DNA of 64,000 nucleotides, taken from JALOKP01 sp963800865 (GTDB lineage: Bacteria > Acidobacteriota > Polarisedimenticolia > J045). The first letter of the stretch is position 1. Every line of letters starts with the position of its first letter. Shown here in pieces: positions 47,155-56,378 of the stretch. Under the pieces are notes generated by a model. The model ran no database searches, was not told the DNA's origin, and worked only from the letters and a program-made list of their open reading frames with translations. The DNA is taken from positions 1-64,000 of the forward strand of contig CAWDCL010000005.1 of assembly GCA_963800865.1 (NCBI GenBank). The letters run 5' to 3'. Position numbers and translations under genes: made by a program.

Positions 47155-48693
47155 ATGAGGCGTGGTCGGGGTGAGGTCGTTTCGCGGGCCGTCCTGGTGT
47201 CGTTCGCCGGCGTCGCGACCGCGCTCATGGCGGCGGGGCCGGTCTCCGCGGCCAAGAGAGGCGACCCGGCCGCCATCCCCGGGATCGCCGCCGAGAGCCT
47301 GATGAAGGACGTCGGCACCCTCGCCTCGCCCAAGTTCGCCGGGCGCCTCGCGGGAAGCCCGGGCTACGACGAGGCCGTGAAGTGGGCGGCGCGCCGCCTC
47401 GAGAAGCTCGGCCTGCGTCCCGGCGGCGACGCCGGCGGCTATCTCCAGCGCTTCCCGCTCGAGTACAACGCGATCGAGACCTGCCGGCTCGCGATCGCGT
47501 CCGGCGGCGGGGCGCCCCGCGCGCTCTCGATCCCGGCCGACTTCACCTGCCGCGGCTTCACCGGCTCCGGGAGCGTTGCGGCCCCCGTCGTGTTCGCCGG
47601 GTTCGGCCTCACGCTGCCCGACCGGGGCTGGGACGACTACGCGGGGCTCGACGTCACGGGCAAGATCGTGCTGGTCTTCAAGGACGCGCCGCCCTTCGAT
47701 CCGCCGCGCGCGGCGGAGGGAGCCAAGGGCTGGGGCGACGCGCCGCTGCCGCGGCCGAAGGCGCTCAACGCGCAGGCCCACGGCGCCGCCGGGCTGCTGA
47801 TGGTCTCGCTGCCGAAGGACGGCAAGGTCGCGCCGCCGATCGCCAGCGTGCTGCACGGGCCGGGCGTGCAGCCGGCCGGGTTTCCGCAGCAGCACGTCAG
47901 CGGGGCCGTTGCGGAAGCGCTTCTCGCCGGGAGCGGCGTCACGCTGGAGGCGCTCGCGCGGGAGATGGCCGAGGGCAAGGCGCCGCGCTCGCGGGCGCTC
48001 GCGTCGTCGGCGACGATCACCGTCGCGGCGCGCTATCGCGCGGACCAGCCGGCCGCGAACGTCGTCGCGGTCCTGCCCGGGGGCGACCCGGAGCTGCGCG
48101 GCGAGGTCGTCGTCATCGGCGCGCACCTCGATCACGTGGGGGCCCAGGAAGGGGTCGTCTGGCCGGGCGCCAACGACAACGCGTCGGGCTCGGCGGCGCT
48201 CCTCGCGGTCGCCGAGGCGTTCGCGAAGAACCACCGGCCGCCGCGGCGCACGCTGGTCTTCGTGCTGTTCGCGGCCGAGGAGCAGGGGCTGAACGGGTCC
48301 CGCTGGTTCGTCGACCACTCGCCCTACCCGGTCGACCGGATCGTCGCCATGCTCAACCTCGACTGCATCGGGCACGGCGAGGGGTTGCAGCTCGGCGGCG
48401 GGAAGAGCGCGCCGCAGCTCTGGGAGCTGGCGCGCACGCTCGACGCCGACGGGGACCGGATCACGATCGAAGAGACCTGGGCCGGCGGAGGCGCCGACGC
48501 AACGCCGTTCCACGAGAAGGGGATCCCGACCCTCTACTTCGCGACGACGAAGAGCTACACCCACCTGCACCTGGCGAGCGACCGGCCGGAAACGCTCAAC
48601 CCGGCCCTGCTGGAAAAGGCCGCCCGGCTGGCGTTCCGGACCACCCGCTCGGTCTCCGACGGTGCCTACGACCGCGAGACCGTCAAGCCGTAG
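47155..48693 (+). CDS. secreted M28-family zinc aminopeptidase
   Basis: The protein has 512 residues, with an ATG at 47155 preceded by GGAGG at 47145-47149. The signal peptide ends near MAAGPVSAA. A PA (protease-associated) insert is seen around residues 120-290 (AGLLMVSLPKD region). The zinc site is His324 (GAHLDHVG), Asp341 (GANDNASGSAALL), Glu375/Glu376 (FAAEEQGLNGS), Asp403 (NLDCIG) and His470 (TSYTHLHLASD-like block), all present. It would remove N-terminal residues from peptides in the periplasm or outside. The TAG stop at 48691-48693 is provided by a REP-like palindrome, and the gene end overlaps that of the convergent aminotransferase gene by 11 bases. Confidence 0.9.
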   Translation: MRRGRGEVVSRAVLVSFAGVATALMAAGPVSAAKRGDPAAIPGIAAESLMKDVGTLASPKFAGRLAGSPGYDEAVKWAARRLEKLGLRPGGDAGGYLQRFPLEYNAIETCRLAIASGGGAPRALSIPADFTCRGFTGSGSVAAPVVFAGFGLTLPDRGWDDYAGLDVTGKIVLVFKDAPPFDPPRAAEGAKGWGDAPLPRPKALNAQAHGAAGLLMVSLPKDGKVAPPIASVLHGPGVQPAGFPQQHVSGAVAEALLAGSGVTLEALAREMAEGKAPRSRALASSATITVAARYRADQPAANVVAVLPGGDPELRGEVVVIGAHLDHVGAQEGVVWPGANDNASGSAALLAVAEAFAKNHRPPRRTLVFVLFAAEEQGLNGSRWFVDHSPYPVDRIVAMLNLDCIGHGEGLQLGGGKSAPQLWELARTLDADGDRITIEETWAGGGADATPFHEKGIPTLYFATTKSYTHLHLASDRPETLNPALLEKAARLAFRTTRSVSDGAYDRETVKP

Positions 48694-49887
48694 GGGCCGG
48701 CCTCCGTGCCGGCCCGCCGCCCGCCGGGCCCGACGGTGGGCGGGCCAGCCGCGCGATCGCCTCGTCGAGCGTCGCGTCCTGCTTGCAGAAGGCGAAGCGG
48801 ACGAGGTGCCGGGCCCGTGCCGGCTCCTCGCAGAAGGCCGAGACCGGGATCGCCGCGACCCCCTTCGTACCGCCGGGAGCTCGCGGCAGAAGGCCAGGTC
48901 GTCGTCGAAGCCCAGCGGGCGGATGTCGGCGACGACGAAGTAGGTCCCCTGCGGCGCCAGCACGCCGAACCCGGCCGCTTCGAGCCCGGCGCACAGCCGG
49001 TCGCGCCGCGCGCGGTAGTCGGCGACGAAGCGCGCGAAGAAGGCGTCGTCCGCCGCCAGCCCGGCGGCCACCGCGAGCTGGAACGGCCCCGGGGTGCAGA
49101 AGGTGACGAACTGGTGCGCGGCGCGCAGCGCGCGCGTCAGCGGCTCCGGCGCACAGGCGTAGCCGATCTTCCAGCCGGTCAGGCTGAAGGTCTTCCCCGC
49201 CGACGAGATCATCACGGTCCGCTCGCGCATCCCGGGCAGCGTCGCCAGCGGCAGGTGCTCCCCCTCGAAGACGAGGTGCTCGTAGACCTCGTCGGTGATC
49301 GCCAGCAGGTCGTGGCGCCGGCAGACCTCGGCGACCGCCTCCAGCTCCTCCCGCGCGAAGACCTTCCCGACCGGGTTGTGCGGCGAGTTGAGGACGATCG
49401 CGCGCGTGCGCGGCGTCACCGCACGCGTCGAGCGCATCGGGATCCAGCCGGAAGTCGGGCGGCCGAAGCGGCACCACGACCGCGCGCGCGCCGGCGTTGG
49501 CCAGCCCGGGGCGGTACGAGTCGTAGAACGGCTCGAAGAGGATCGCCTCGTCGCCGGCGTCGAACAGCGCCTGGAAGGTCGCGAAGAGCGCCTCGGTCGC
49601 GCCGGAGAAGACGGTCACCTCGCGCTCGGGGTCGTAGTCGAGGCCGTAGAAGCGGCGCCGGTGGCCGGCCACCGCGCGGTTCAGCTCGGGCAGGCCGAAC
49701 ATCCGCACGTACTGGTTGCGGCCGTCGCGGATCGCCCGGAGCGCCGCTTCCTTGACGAACTCCGGCCCGTCGAAGTCGGGGAAGCCCTGCCCGAGGTTGA
49801 CTGCGCCGTGCCGGACCGCGAGTTCGGTCATCTCGGTGAAGATCGTCGTGCCGAACGGCGCGAGGCGCGCTGTGAGCGGGGGGCGCA
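48683..49887 (-). CDS. PLP-dependent aminotransferase class I/II (two frameshifts)
   Basis: A fold-type I aminotransferase resembling kynurenine/methionine aminotransferases (YbdL-like). N-terminal part: MRPPLTARLAPFGTTIFTEM, AVNLGQGFPDFDGP, SGATEALFATFQAL. Core after a frame change near 49427: TRAIVLNSPHNPVGKVF, LLAITDEVYEHLVFEGEHL and the PLP lysine in SSAGKTFSLTGWKIGYA. A second change near 48880 returns to the first frame for GGTKGVAAIPVSAFCEE and LVRFAFCKQDATLDEAI. The last residues (GGPARRPAPTA) are read from the REP-like palindrome on its reverse strand. The start is ATG 49887. Both breaks sit inside conserved sequence. It probably transaminates an amino acid; the substrate cannot be fixed. 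Confidence 0.8.
48690..48717. repeat. REP-like palindrome at the overlap of two convergent genes
   Basis: GTAGGGGCCGGC-CTCCGT-GCCGGCCCG. On the plus strand the first TAG is the stop of the M28 peptidase. On the minus strand the element encodes the C-terminal residues of the aminotransferase, before its stop at 48683-48685. Confidence 0.85.
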
Positions 49888-49979
49888 TGGTGGCGTAAGG
49901 ATACCCTGCCGCCGCTATCGTTTGTCTTGCCGCTGCCCTTGCGGCAATCTGGCGCATTCCCGCCCTCCGGAGGACTTCC

Positions 49980-52900
49980 GTGCGCACGCTCCGCCCGCTC
50001 CCCTCGCTCACCTCGACCCGCTTCTGCTTCGCCTGCGTGCTGGCGCTGATCGTGCTGCTGGCGCTGGTCGTCGCCCCGGCCCGCGCGGCCGAGGGGACCG
50101 GAGGCGGCACCGGGACGGCGGCCGGGGCCGCGCCCGAGGGACGGCTGCTGCGCTTCCCCGACATCCATGGCGACGTCGTCGTCTTCGTCTACGGCGGCGA
50201 CATCTGGCGCGCCCCGGTTTCGGGAGGCACGGCGATGCGGCTGACCGCGCACCCGGGCCAGGAACTCTTCCCGAAGATCTCGCAGGACGGCCGGTGGATC
50301 GCTTACACCGCGGAGTACACCGGCTCGCGGCAGGTCTACGTCATGCCGATCGCCGGCGGCGAGCCGAAGCAGCTGACCTTCTACACCGACGTCGGGGCGA
50401 TGCCCCCGCGCGGCGGCTTCGACAACTGGATCCTCGACTGGACCCGGGACGGCCGGATCCTGGTCCGGATGAACCGCACCCCGTTCGGCGAGCGGATGGG
50501 GACCTACTTCCTGGTCGATCCCAGGGGGGGCCTCGAGAAGCCGCTCCCCCTCCCCCACGGCGGCAGCGCGACGTTCAGCCCGGACGGCACGAAGCTGGCG
50601 TACACGCCGATCGACCGCGAGTTCCGGACCTGGAAGCGGACCCGCGGCGGCCGCGCGCAGGACATCTGGATCTACGACCTGGTGGCTGCGAAGTCGGAGC
50701 GCATCACGGACAACCGCGTCACCGACAACTTCCCGATCTGGCTCGGCGACACGATCTACTTCACGTCGGATCGCGACGACACGCTCAACCTCTTCGCCTA
50801 CGACCTGAAGACGAAGTCCACGCGCAAGCTGACCGAGTTCACCGAGTACGACGTGCTCTGGCCCGCGGCGGGCCCCGGCGGCATCGTCTTCATGAACGGC
50901 GGCTTCCTCTACCGGTTCGACCCCGCGAGCGGCAAGACGCAGCGGCTCGCGATCACGCTCGGCGCCGAGCAGCCGTACGCGCTGCCGTCCTTCAAGAGCG
51001 TCGCCGCCAACATCGGCGGTGCGGCGCTGTCCCCCTCGGGCGCGCGGGCCCTGTTCGAGGCGCGCGGCGACCTCTTCTCGGTCCCGGCCAAGGACGGCGC
51101 GACGCGCGCGCTCTTCCCGAGCCAGGGGGTCCGGGACCGCGGGCCGGCCTGGTCGCCGGACGGCAGGACGATCGCCTACCTGTCCGACCAGACCGGCGAG
51201 TACGAGATCTACCTCGGCAACCAGGACGGCAGCGGCACGCCGCGCCGGCTGACGACCGGCGCGGTCAGCTGGTACTACGCGCCCGCCTTCAGCCCCGACG
51301 GCAGCAAGCTGGCGTTCGCCGACCGCCAGCAGCGGCTGCTGATCGTCGACGTCGCCAGCGGCGCGGTGACGGTCGCCGACCACAGCGACCAGGAGGACCT
51401 GGTCAGCTACGGCTGGTCCCCCGACTCGCGCTGGCTGGCCTACGAGAAGAGCCACCCGAACCGGATGCCCGGCCTGGCGGTCTACTCCCTCGAGCAGAAG
51501 AAGAGCTTCTTCCTCGGCGACGGGATGACGATGGACGGCGACCCCACCTTCTCGGCCGACGGCAAGTACCTGTTCTTCACCAGCCTGCGCGACTTCAACC
51601 TCGTCACCAGCGCCTTCGAGTTCGACTATCTCTATCGCAACGCGGGTCGCGTCTTCGCCGCCGCGCTCGACCCGGCCGCCGAGCCGCTCTTCCCGCTCAA
51701 GTCCGACGAAGAGAAGGGCAAGCCGGAGGAACCGAAGAAGGACGCCGCCGGGAAGCAGTCCGACGCCGTAGGGGCCGGCCTCAGTGCCGGCCCGAAGCAG
51801 GCCGAAGCCGTAGGGGCCGGCCTCAGTGCCGGCCCGAAGCAGTCCGACGCGAAACCGCCCCCCACCACGATCGTCCCCGACGGCTTCGTCGCCCGCACGG
51901 TCGCGCTCCCCGGCCTGCCGGCCGGCGAGTACGGCAACCTCACCGCCGTCCCCGGCTTCGTCTACTACGTCCGCAACGGCGAGGCGGGCGCGCGCGCGCT
52001 TTACCGCTTCGACCTCAAGGAGCGCAAGGAGGAGAAGGTCCTCGACAACTCGGGCGGGTACCTGCTCACGGCCGACGGCAAGAAGCTGCTCTACCGCCAG
52101 GGCCCGAGCTGGGGCCTCACCGACGCGAAGCCCGGCCTGACCGGCAGCGAAGGGAAGCTCGACCTCTCCGGCCTGCGGATGAAGCTCGACCCGCGGGCCG
52201 AGTGGCAGCAGATGTTCACCGACGGCTGGCGCATCACCCGCGACTGGTTCTACGACCCGGCCATGCACGGCTACGACTGGAAGGCGCTCTACGAGCGCTA
52301 CAACGCGCTCGTTCCGTACGTCGCGCACCGCGCCGAAGTCGACTGGCTGCTGGGCGAGATGATGAGCGAGCTGGAGGCCGGCCACACCTACGTCGCCCCC
52401 GGGGACGAGCCCGCGGTCGAGCGGATCGAGGGCGGGATGCTCGGGGCCGAGCTGTTCGCCGACCCCTCCGGCCGCTACCGGATCGAGAAGATCTACGCGG
52501 GCGAGAACTGGGACGAAGCGTGGCGCGGCCCGCTCTCCGAACCGGGCGTCAACGTCAAGGAGGGGGAGTTCCTGGTCGCGATCGACGGCGTCGACCTGAC
52601 GACGGCCGACAACCCCTACCGCCTGCTCGAGGCAAAGGCCGGCAAGCCGGTCGTGCTGACCGTCAACGGCAAGCCGTCGCCCGAGGGGGCGCGTCAAGTC
52701 ACGATCCGGACGATCGACAGCGAACTGAACCTGCGCTACCTCGACTGGGTCCGTTCGCGGATGGCGCTGGCGGACAAGCTCTCGGGCGGCAAGGTCGGCT
52801 ACATCCACCTCCCCAACACCGCCGGCGAGGGGAACCGGATGCTGCAGAAGATGTTCTACGCGCAGGTCGACAAGCCGGCGCTGATCATCGACGACCGCTA

Positions 52901-53414
52901 CAACGGCGGCGGCTTCATCCCGGTGCGGATGATCGACTACCTCGAGCGCAACACGATGGCCTGGTGGGCTCGACGCAACGTCGAGGCGATGCGCTCGCCG
53001 GCCTTCGCCCACGACGGCCCGAAGGCGATGCTGATGAACGGCTACTCGTCGTCGGGCGGCGACGCGCTCCCCTACTGGTTCAAGGCCCGGGGCCTGGGGC
53101 CGCTGATCGGCACCCGGACCTGGGGCGGGCTGATCGGCCTGTCCGGGGGCCCGGCGCTGGTCGACGGCGGGGCGGTGCAGGTGCCGGCCTTCCGGATCTA
53201 CGACGCATCCGGCCAGTGGATCGTCGAGAACGAGGGCGTGGTGCCCGACATCGACGTCGTCGACCTGCCCGAGGTGATGATGCAGGGGGGCGATCCGTCG
53301 GTGGAGAAGGCGGTCGAGGTGCTGATGAAGGAGCTGGCGAAGAACCCGCCGCACGAGCCGCAGCAGCCGGTGCCGCCGAACCTCGCGCCGCCCGCGCTCG
53401 CGCGGCCGAAGTAG
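49980..53414 (+). CDS. tricorn-type S41 protease with in-frame palindrome insertions
   Basis: The protein has 1,144 residues with a GTG start at 49980 preceded by GGAGGA. Signal peptide (VLALIVLLALVVAPARAA), then two beta-propeller parts (about 50-620; WD40-like PD40 repeats such as SPDGTKLAYTP, SQDGRWIAYTAEY, WSPDGRTIAYLSD), then C1, PDZ and S41 catalytic domains (about 760-1120). The nucleophile region is NGYSSSGGDALPYW (Ser1025 by alignment with tricorn). An insertion at about residue 597-624 contains two copies of AVGAGLSAGPKQ, derived from the REP-like palindrome. They lie in a Lys/Glu-rich linker between the propeller and the next domain, so folding is probably not disturbed. The enzyme would degrade peptides to small pieces. 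It begins an operon with a gamma-glutamyltransferase and an MFS transporter. Confidence 0.9.
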   Translation: MRTLRPLPSLTSTRFCFACVLALIVLLALVVAPARAAEGTGGGTGTAAGAAPEGRLLRFPDIHGDVVVFVYGGDIWRAPVSGGTAMRLTAHPGQELFPKISQDGRWIAYTAEYTGSRQVYVMPIAGGEPKQLTFYTDVGAMPPRGGFDNWILDWTRDGRILVRMNRTPFGERMGTYFLVDPRGGLEKPLPLPHGGSATFSPDGTKLAYTPIDREFRTWKRTRGGRAQDIWIYDLVAAKSERITDNRVTDNFPIWLGDTIYFTSDRDDTLNLFAYDLKTKSTRKLTEFTEYDVLWPAAGPGGIVFMNGGFLYRFDPASGKTQRLAITLGAEQPYALPSFKSVAANIGGAALSPSGARALFEARGDLFSVPAKDGATRALFPSQGVRDRGPAWSPDGRTIAYLSDQTGEYEIYLGNQDGSGTPRRLTTGAVSWYYAPAFSPDGSKLAFADRQQRLLIVDVASGAVTVADHSDQEDLVSYGWSPDSRWLAYEKSHPNRMPGLAVYSLEQKKSFFLGDGMTMDGDPTFSADGKYLFFTSLRDFNLVTSAFEFDYLYRNAGRVFAAALDPAAEPLFPLKSDEEKGKPEEPKKDAAGKQSDAVGAGLSAGPKQAEAVGAGLSAGPKQSDAKPPPTTIVPDGFVARTVALPGLPAGEYGNLTAVPGFVYYVRNGEAGARALYRFDLKERKEEKVLDNSGGYLLTADGKKLLYRQGPSWGLTDAKPGLTGSEGKLDLSGLRMKLDPRAEWQQMFTDGWRITRDWFYDPAMHGYDWKALYERYNALVPYVAHRAEVDWLLGEMMSELEAGHTYVAPGDEPAVERIEGGMLGAELFADPSGRYRIEKIYAGENWDEAWRGPLSEPGVNVKEGEFLVAIDGVDLTTADNPYRLLEAKAGKPVVLTVNGKPSPEGARQVTIRTIDSELNLRYLDWVRSRMALADKLSGGKVGYIHLPNTAGEGNRMLQKMFYAQVDKPALIIDDRYNGGGFIPVRMIDYLERNTMAWWARRNVEAMRSPAFAHDGPKAMLMNGYSSSGGDALPYWFKARGLGPLIGTRTWGGLIGLSGGPALVDGGAVQVPAFRIYDASGQWIVENEGVVPDIDVVDLPEVMMQGGDPSVEKAVEVLMKELAKNPPHEPQQPVPPNLAPPALARPK
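51768..51836 (+). repeat. two in-frame copies of the REP-like palindrome inside the tricorn gene
   Basis: Copies at 51768-51794 and 51810-51836, 42 bases (14 codons) apart, each GTAGGGGCCGGC-CTCAGT-GCCGGCCCG. Both are read as VGAGLSAGP. The loop is CTCAGT instead of CTCCGT. The TAG at the element's 5' end is out of frame here, so the reading frame stays open. Confidence 0.9.
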
Positions 53415-53426
53415 GCGGGAGAGCTC

Positions 53427-55166
53427 GTGCGCCGCGCCGCACTGCCGGCGGATCCCGCGCGCCACCGGCCGCTCCGGCTCGCGGTCGTCGCCGTCGCCCT
53501 GCTCGCCGGGGCGGCGGCCCACGCCGCGGACCGCACCGAGGGGAAGATGTTCGCGACCCGCTCGGTCGTCTACGCCCGCCACGGGATGGTCGCCTCGGCG
53601 CACCCGCTCGCCTCGCAGGCCGGGATCGAGATCCTGAGAAAGGGCGGCAGCGCGGCCGACGCCGCGATCGCCGTCAACGCCGCGCTGGCGGTGCTGGAGC
53701 CGGTCTCGTGCGGCCCGGGGGGCGACCTGTTCGCGCTCGCCTGGGACGCGAAGCAGGGGAAGCTGCTCGGACTCAACGCCTCCGGTCCGGCACCGAAGGG
53801 TCTGACGCGCGACAAGGTCCCGCCCGAGAAGGACGGGACGATCCCGCTCTACAGCCCCTACGCCTGGACGGTGCCGGGGGCGATGGACGGCTGGTTCGAG
53901 CTGCACGCGAAGCTCGGCCGGCTGCCGCTGGCCGAGGTCCTCGCCCCGGCGATCCGGCTGGCACGCGAGGGGGCGCCGGTCCCGCAGTCGATCGCGGCGG
54001 CCTGGGAGCGCGGCGCTCGCGCCTTCAAGGAGAAGCCGGGCTTCGCGGCGGTCTTCCTGCCGAACGGTCGGGCGCCGAAGGAAGGCGAGATCTTCGCGAA
54101 CGCGGCGCTGGCGCGAACGCTCGAGACGCTGGCGAAGGACGGCCGCACGGCGATCCAGGACGGGCCGGTCGCGCAGGCGATCGTGCGCTACTCGGCCGCG
54201 AACGGCGGCTTCTTCACGCTCGATGATTTCAGGTCGTACCGCGCGAGCTGGGTCGAACCGATCTCCTCGACGTATCGCGGCGTGACGGTCTACGAGCTGC
54301 CCCCCAACGGGCAGGGGCTGGCCGCGCTCGAGATGCTGAACATCCTCGAGACCTTCGACCTCGCCGCGCTCGGGCGCGAGTCCCCCGACTTCTGGCACCT
54401 GCTGGTCGAGGCCAAGAAGCTGGCCTTTGCGGACCGCGCGCGCTGGTACGCCGACCCGGCGTTCGAGACCGTCCCCGTCGCGGGCCTGCTCGACAAGGGG
54501 TACGCGGCGGCGCGCGCGAAGCTGATCGATCGGGCCCGAGCCGCGCGCACCGTCGCGCCCGGCGACCCGCCGGAGCTGCAGCGCGGCGACACGACCTACC
54601 TCGCCGTCGCCGACGCCGACGGCAACATGGTCTCGCTGATCCAGAGCAACTACACCGGCTTCGGCTCCGGCTACGCGATCCCCGAGCTGGGCTTCGGCCT
54701 CCACAGCCGCGGCGCGCAGTTCTCGCTCGATCCGCAGCACCCCAACCGGCTCGAGCCCGGAAAGCGGCCGTTCCACACGATCATCCCGGCCTTCCTGGCG
54801 AAGGACGGCAAGCCCTGGTGCGCCTTCGGCGTGATGGGCGGCGCGACGCAGCCGCAGGGCCACGTCCAGGTCGTCGTCAATCTCGTCGATTTCGGGATGA
54901 ACCTCCAGGAGGCCGGCGACGCGCCGCGCTTCGTGCACGACGGCTCGCAGGAGCCGACCGGCACGCCGATGCCGGACGGCGGGCAGCTGGCGCTCGAAAG
55001 CGGCATTCCGCCCGAGGTGCTGCGCGAGCTGGCGCGGCGCGGCCACCGGCTGGTCGCGCTGCCGGGCCAGTACGGCGGCTACCAGGCGGTCTGCATCGAC
55101 CCCGCGACGGGCGTGCGCGCGGGCGCCTCGGAGTCGCGCAAGGACGGCGCGGCGATCGGCTACTGA
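53427..55166 (+). CDS. ggt: gamma-glutamyltransferase
   Basis: A 579-residue Ntn-hydrolase that cleaves gamma-glutamyl bonds of glutathione and related peptides or transfers the glutamyl group. A signal peptide (residues about 10-32) is followed by SQAGIEILRKGGSAADAAIAV, LEPVSCGPGGDLFA (substrate-binding block), and the autocleavage site QRGDTTYLAVADADGN with Thr389 as the new N-terminal nucleophile. The small subunit shows SGYAIPELGF and PFHTIIPAF. It sits 12 bases downstream of the tricorn gene and overlaps the next gene by one base, so an operon for periplasmic peptide or glutathione breakdown is likely. The start GTG at 53427 is followed closely by the signal peptide. Confidence 0.92.
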   Translation: MRRAALPADPARHRPLRLAVVAVALLAGAAAHAADRTEGKMFATRSVVYARHGMVASAHPLASQAGIEILRKGGSAADAAIAVNAALAVLEPVSCGPGGDLFALAWDAKQGKLLGLNASGPAPKGLTRDKVPPEKDGTIPLYSPYAWTVPGAMDGWFELHAKLGRLPLAEVLAPAIRLAREGAPVPQSIAAAWERGARAFKEKPGFAAVFLPNGRAPKEGEIFANAALARTLETLAKDGRTAIQDGPVAQAIVRYSAANGGFFTLDDFRSYRASWVEPISSTYRGVTVYELPPNGQGLAALEMLNILETFDLAALGRESPDFWHLLVEAKKLAFADRARWYADPAFETVPVAGLLDKGYAAARAKLIDRARAARTVAPGDPPELQRGDTTYLAVADADGNMVSLIQSNYTGFGSGYAIPELGFGLHSRGAQFSLDPQHPNRLEPGKRPFHTIIPAFLAKDGKPWCAFGVMGGATQPQGHVQVVVNLVDFGMNLQEAGDAPRFVHDGSQEPTGTPMPDGGQLALESGIPPEVLRELARRGHRLVALPGQYGGYQAVCIDPATGVRAGASESRKDGAAIGY

Positions 55167-56377
55167 TGAACCCCTGGCGCGGCGTCGCCGGCCTGCCACG
55201 CGAGGTCTGGGCCCTGGCCGCGACGACCTTCGTCAATCGCGTCGGGACGATGGTCATTCCGTTCCTGGTGCTCTACCTCACCGGGCCGCTCGGCTTCTCG
55301 ACCGCCTTCGCCGGCGCGGTGGTCGGGATCTTCGGCGCCACCTCGATCGTCGCGGCGCCGATCTCCGGCCGGCTGGCCGACCGCTACGGCGCGACGCGGG
55401 TGATGACCGTCTCGCTCGTGCTCTCGGCGGCGGTGCTGGCCTTCTACCCGCTGGTGCGCGGCGTCGCCCCGATCGTCGCCGCGACCGTGCTGTTCGCCGC
55501 GGTCTCGGAGGCCTACCGGCCGGCCAGCCTGTCGGCCGTCTCGCTCGCCGCGGGACCCGAGCAGCGCAAGGCGGCCTTCGCACTCAACCGGCTGGCGATC
55601 AACCTCGGGATGAGCGTCGGGCCGGCGCTGGGAGGCTTCCTCGCCGCGTGGTCCTTCAGCGCGCTCTTCTGGGTCGACGGCGCGTCGTCGCTGGCGGCGG
55701 CCGCAGTGCTGGCCTGGGTCCCGGCGGGTGCGGTGAGAAGGGAAACGGGCGCTCCGGTCCCGGCTCCCGCTCCCGTTCCCTCCACGACCGGAGCGGGGAA
55801 CGGGGCGCCGCGCCCTTCCCTGCTCGGGGAAGCGTGGCGCGACCGGCGCCTGCTCTACTTCCTCGCCGCCTCCCTGCCGGCGCTGGTCGTCTTCTTCCAG
55901 CTGACCGCTTCGCTGCCGCTGTTCCTGGTGCGCGACCTCGGCTTCTCGGCCGCGTTCTACGGCGCGCTGTTCACGCTCAACACGCTGATCATCGTCGCGG
56001 TCGAGGTGCCTCTCAACGTAGCGATGGCGCGCTGGCCGGCCGGACGCCAGCTGGCGCTCGGCGCGGCCCTGGTCGGCGCCGGCTTCGGCGCGATGGCGCT
56101 GACCGGCAGCCGGACCGGGATCGCGGCGACGGTGGTGATCTGGACCTTCGGGGAGATGATCCTGCTGCCGGGGATGGCGGCCTACGTCGGCGACATCGCA
56201 CCCGAGTCGCGCAGCGGCGAGTACATGGGGCTGTTCACGATGACCTTCGGCTTCGCCCTGGTCCTGGCCCCGCCGCTCGGGACGTTCCTGCTCGAGCGAT
56301 TCGGCGGCGGCGTGCTGTGGCCGGCGATGGCGGGGCTGGGGCTCGTCTCGGCGGCGCTGCTGGCACGGTCGAGATGA
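55166..56377 (+). CDS. MFS transporter
   Basis: A 403-residue membrane protein with twelve predicted helices. The N-half contains VGIFGATSIVAAPISGRLADRYGATRVM, with a GxLaDRxGxRxx-type loop 2-3 motif. The central loop (about 195-215) is rich in Ala/Pro and Arg. The C-half has FLVRDLGFSAAFYGALFTLNTLI and GMAAYVGDIAPESRSGEYMGLF. Its start ATG overlaps the ggt stop (TGATG). Members of this family move small solutes or drugs by proton exchange. The context suggests export or uptake of peptides or their products from the tricorn/ggt pathway. Confidence 0.85.
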   Translation: MNPWRGVAGLPREVWALAATTFVNRVGTMVIPFLVLYLTGPLGFSTAFAGAVVGIFGATSIVAAPISGRLADRYGATRVMTVSLVLSAAVLAFYPLVRGVAPIVAATVLFAAVSEAYRPASLSAVSLAAGPEQRKAAFALNRLAINLGMSVGPALGGFLAAWSFSALFWVDGASSLAAAAVLAWVPAGAVRRETGAPVPAPAPVPSTTGAGNGAPRPSLLGEAWRDRRLLYFLAASLPALVVFFQLTASLPLFLVRDLGFSAAFYGALFTLNTLIIVAVEVPLNVAMARWPAGRQLALGAALVGAGFGAMALTGSRTGIAATVVIWTFGEMILLPGMAAYVGDIAPESRSGEYMGLFTMTFGFALVLAPPLGTFLLERFGGGVLWPAMAGLGLVSAALLARSR

Positions 56378-56378
56378 G

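Noticed and set aside
49416..55199. Minus-strand open frame of 1,927 residues over the tricorn and ggt genes
   Set aside because: It is a shadow frame caused by high GC; the plus-strand genes have signal peptides and catalytic motifs.
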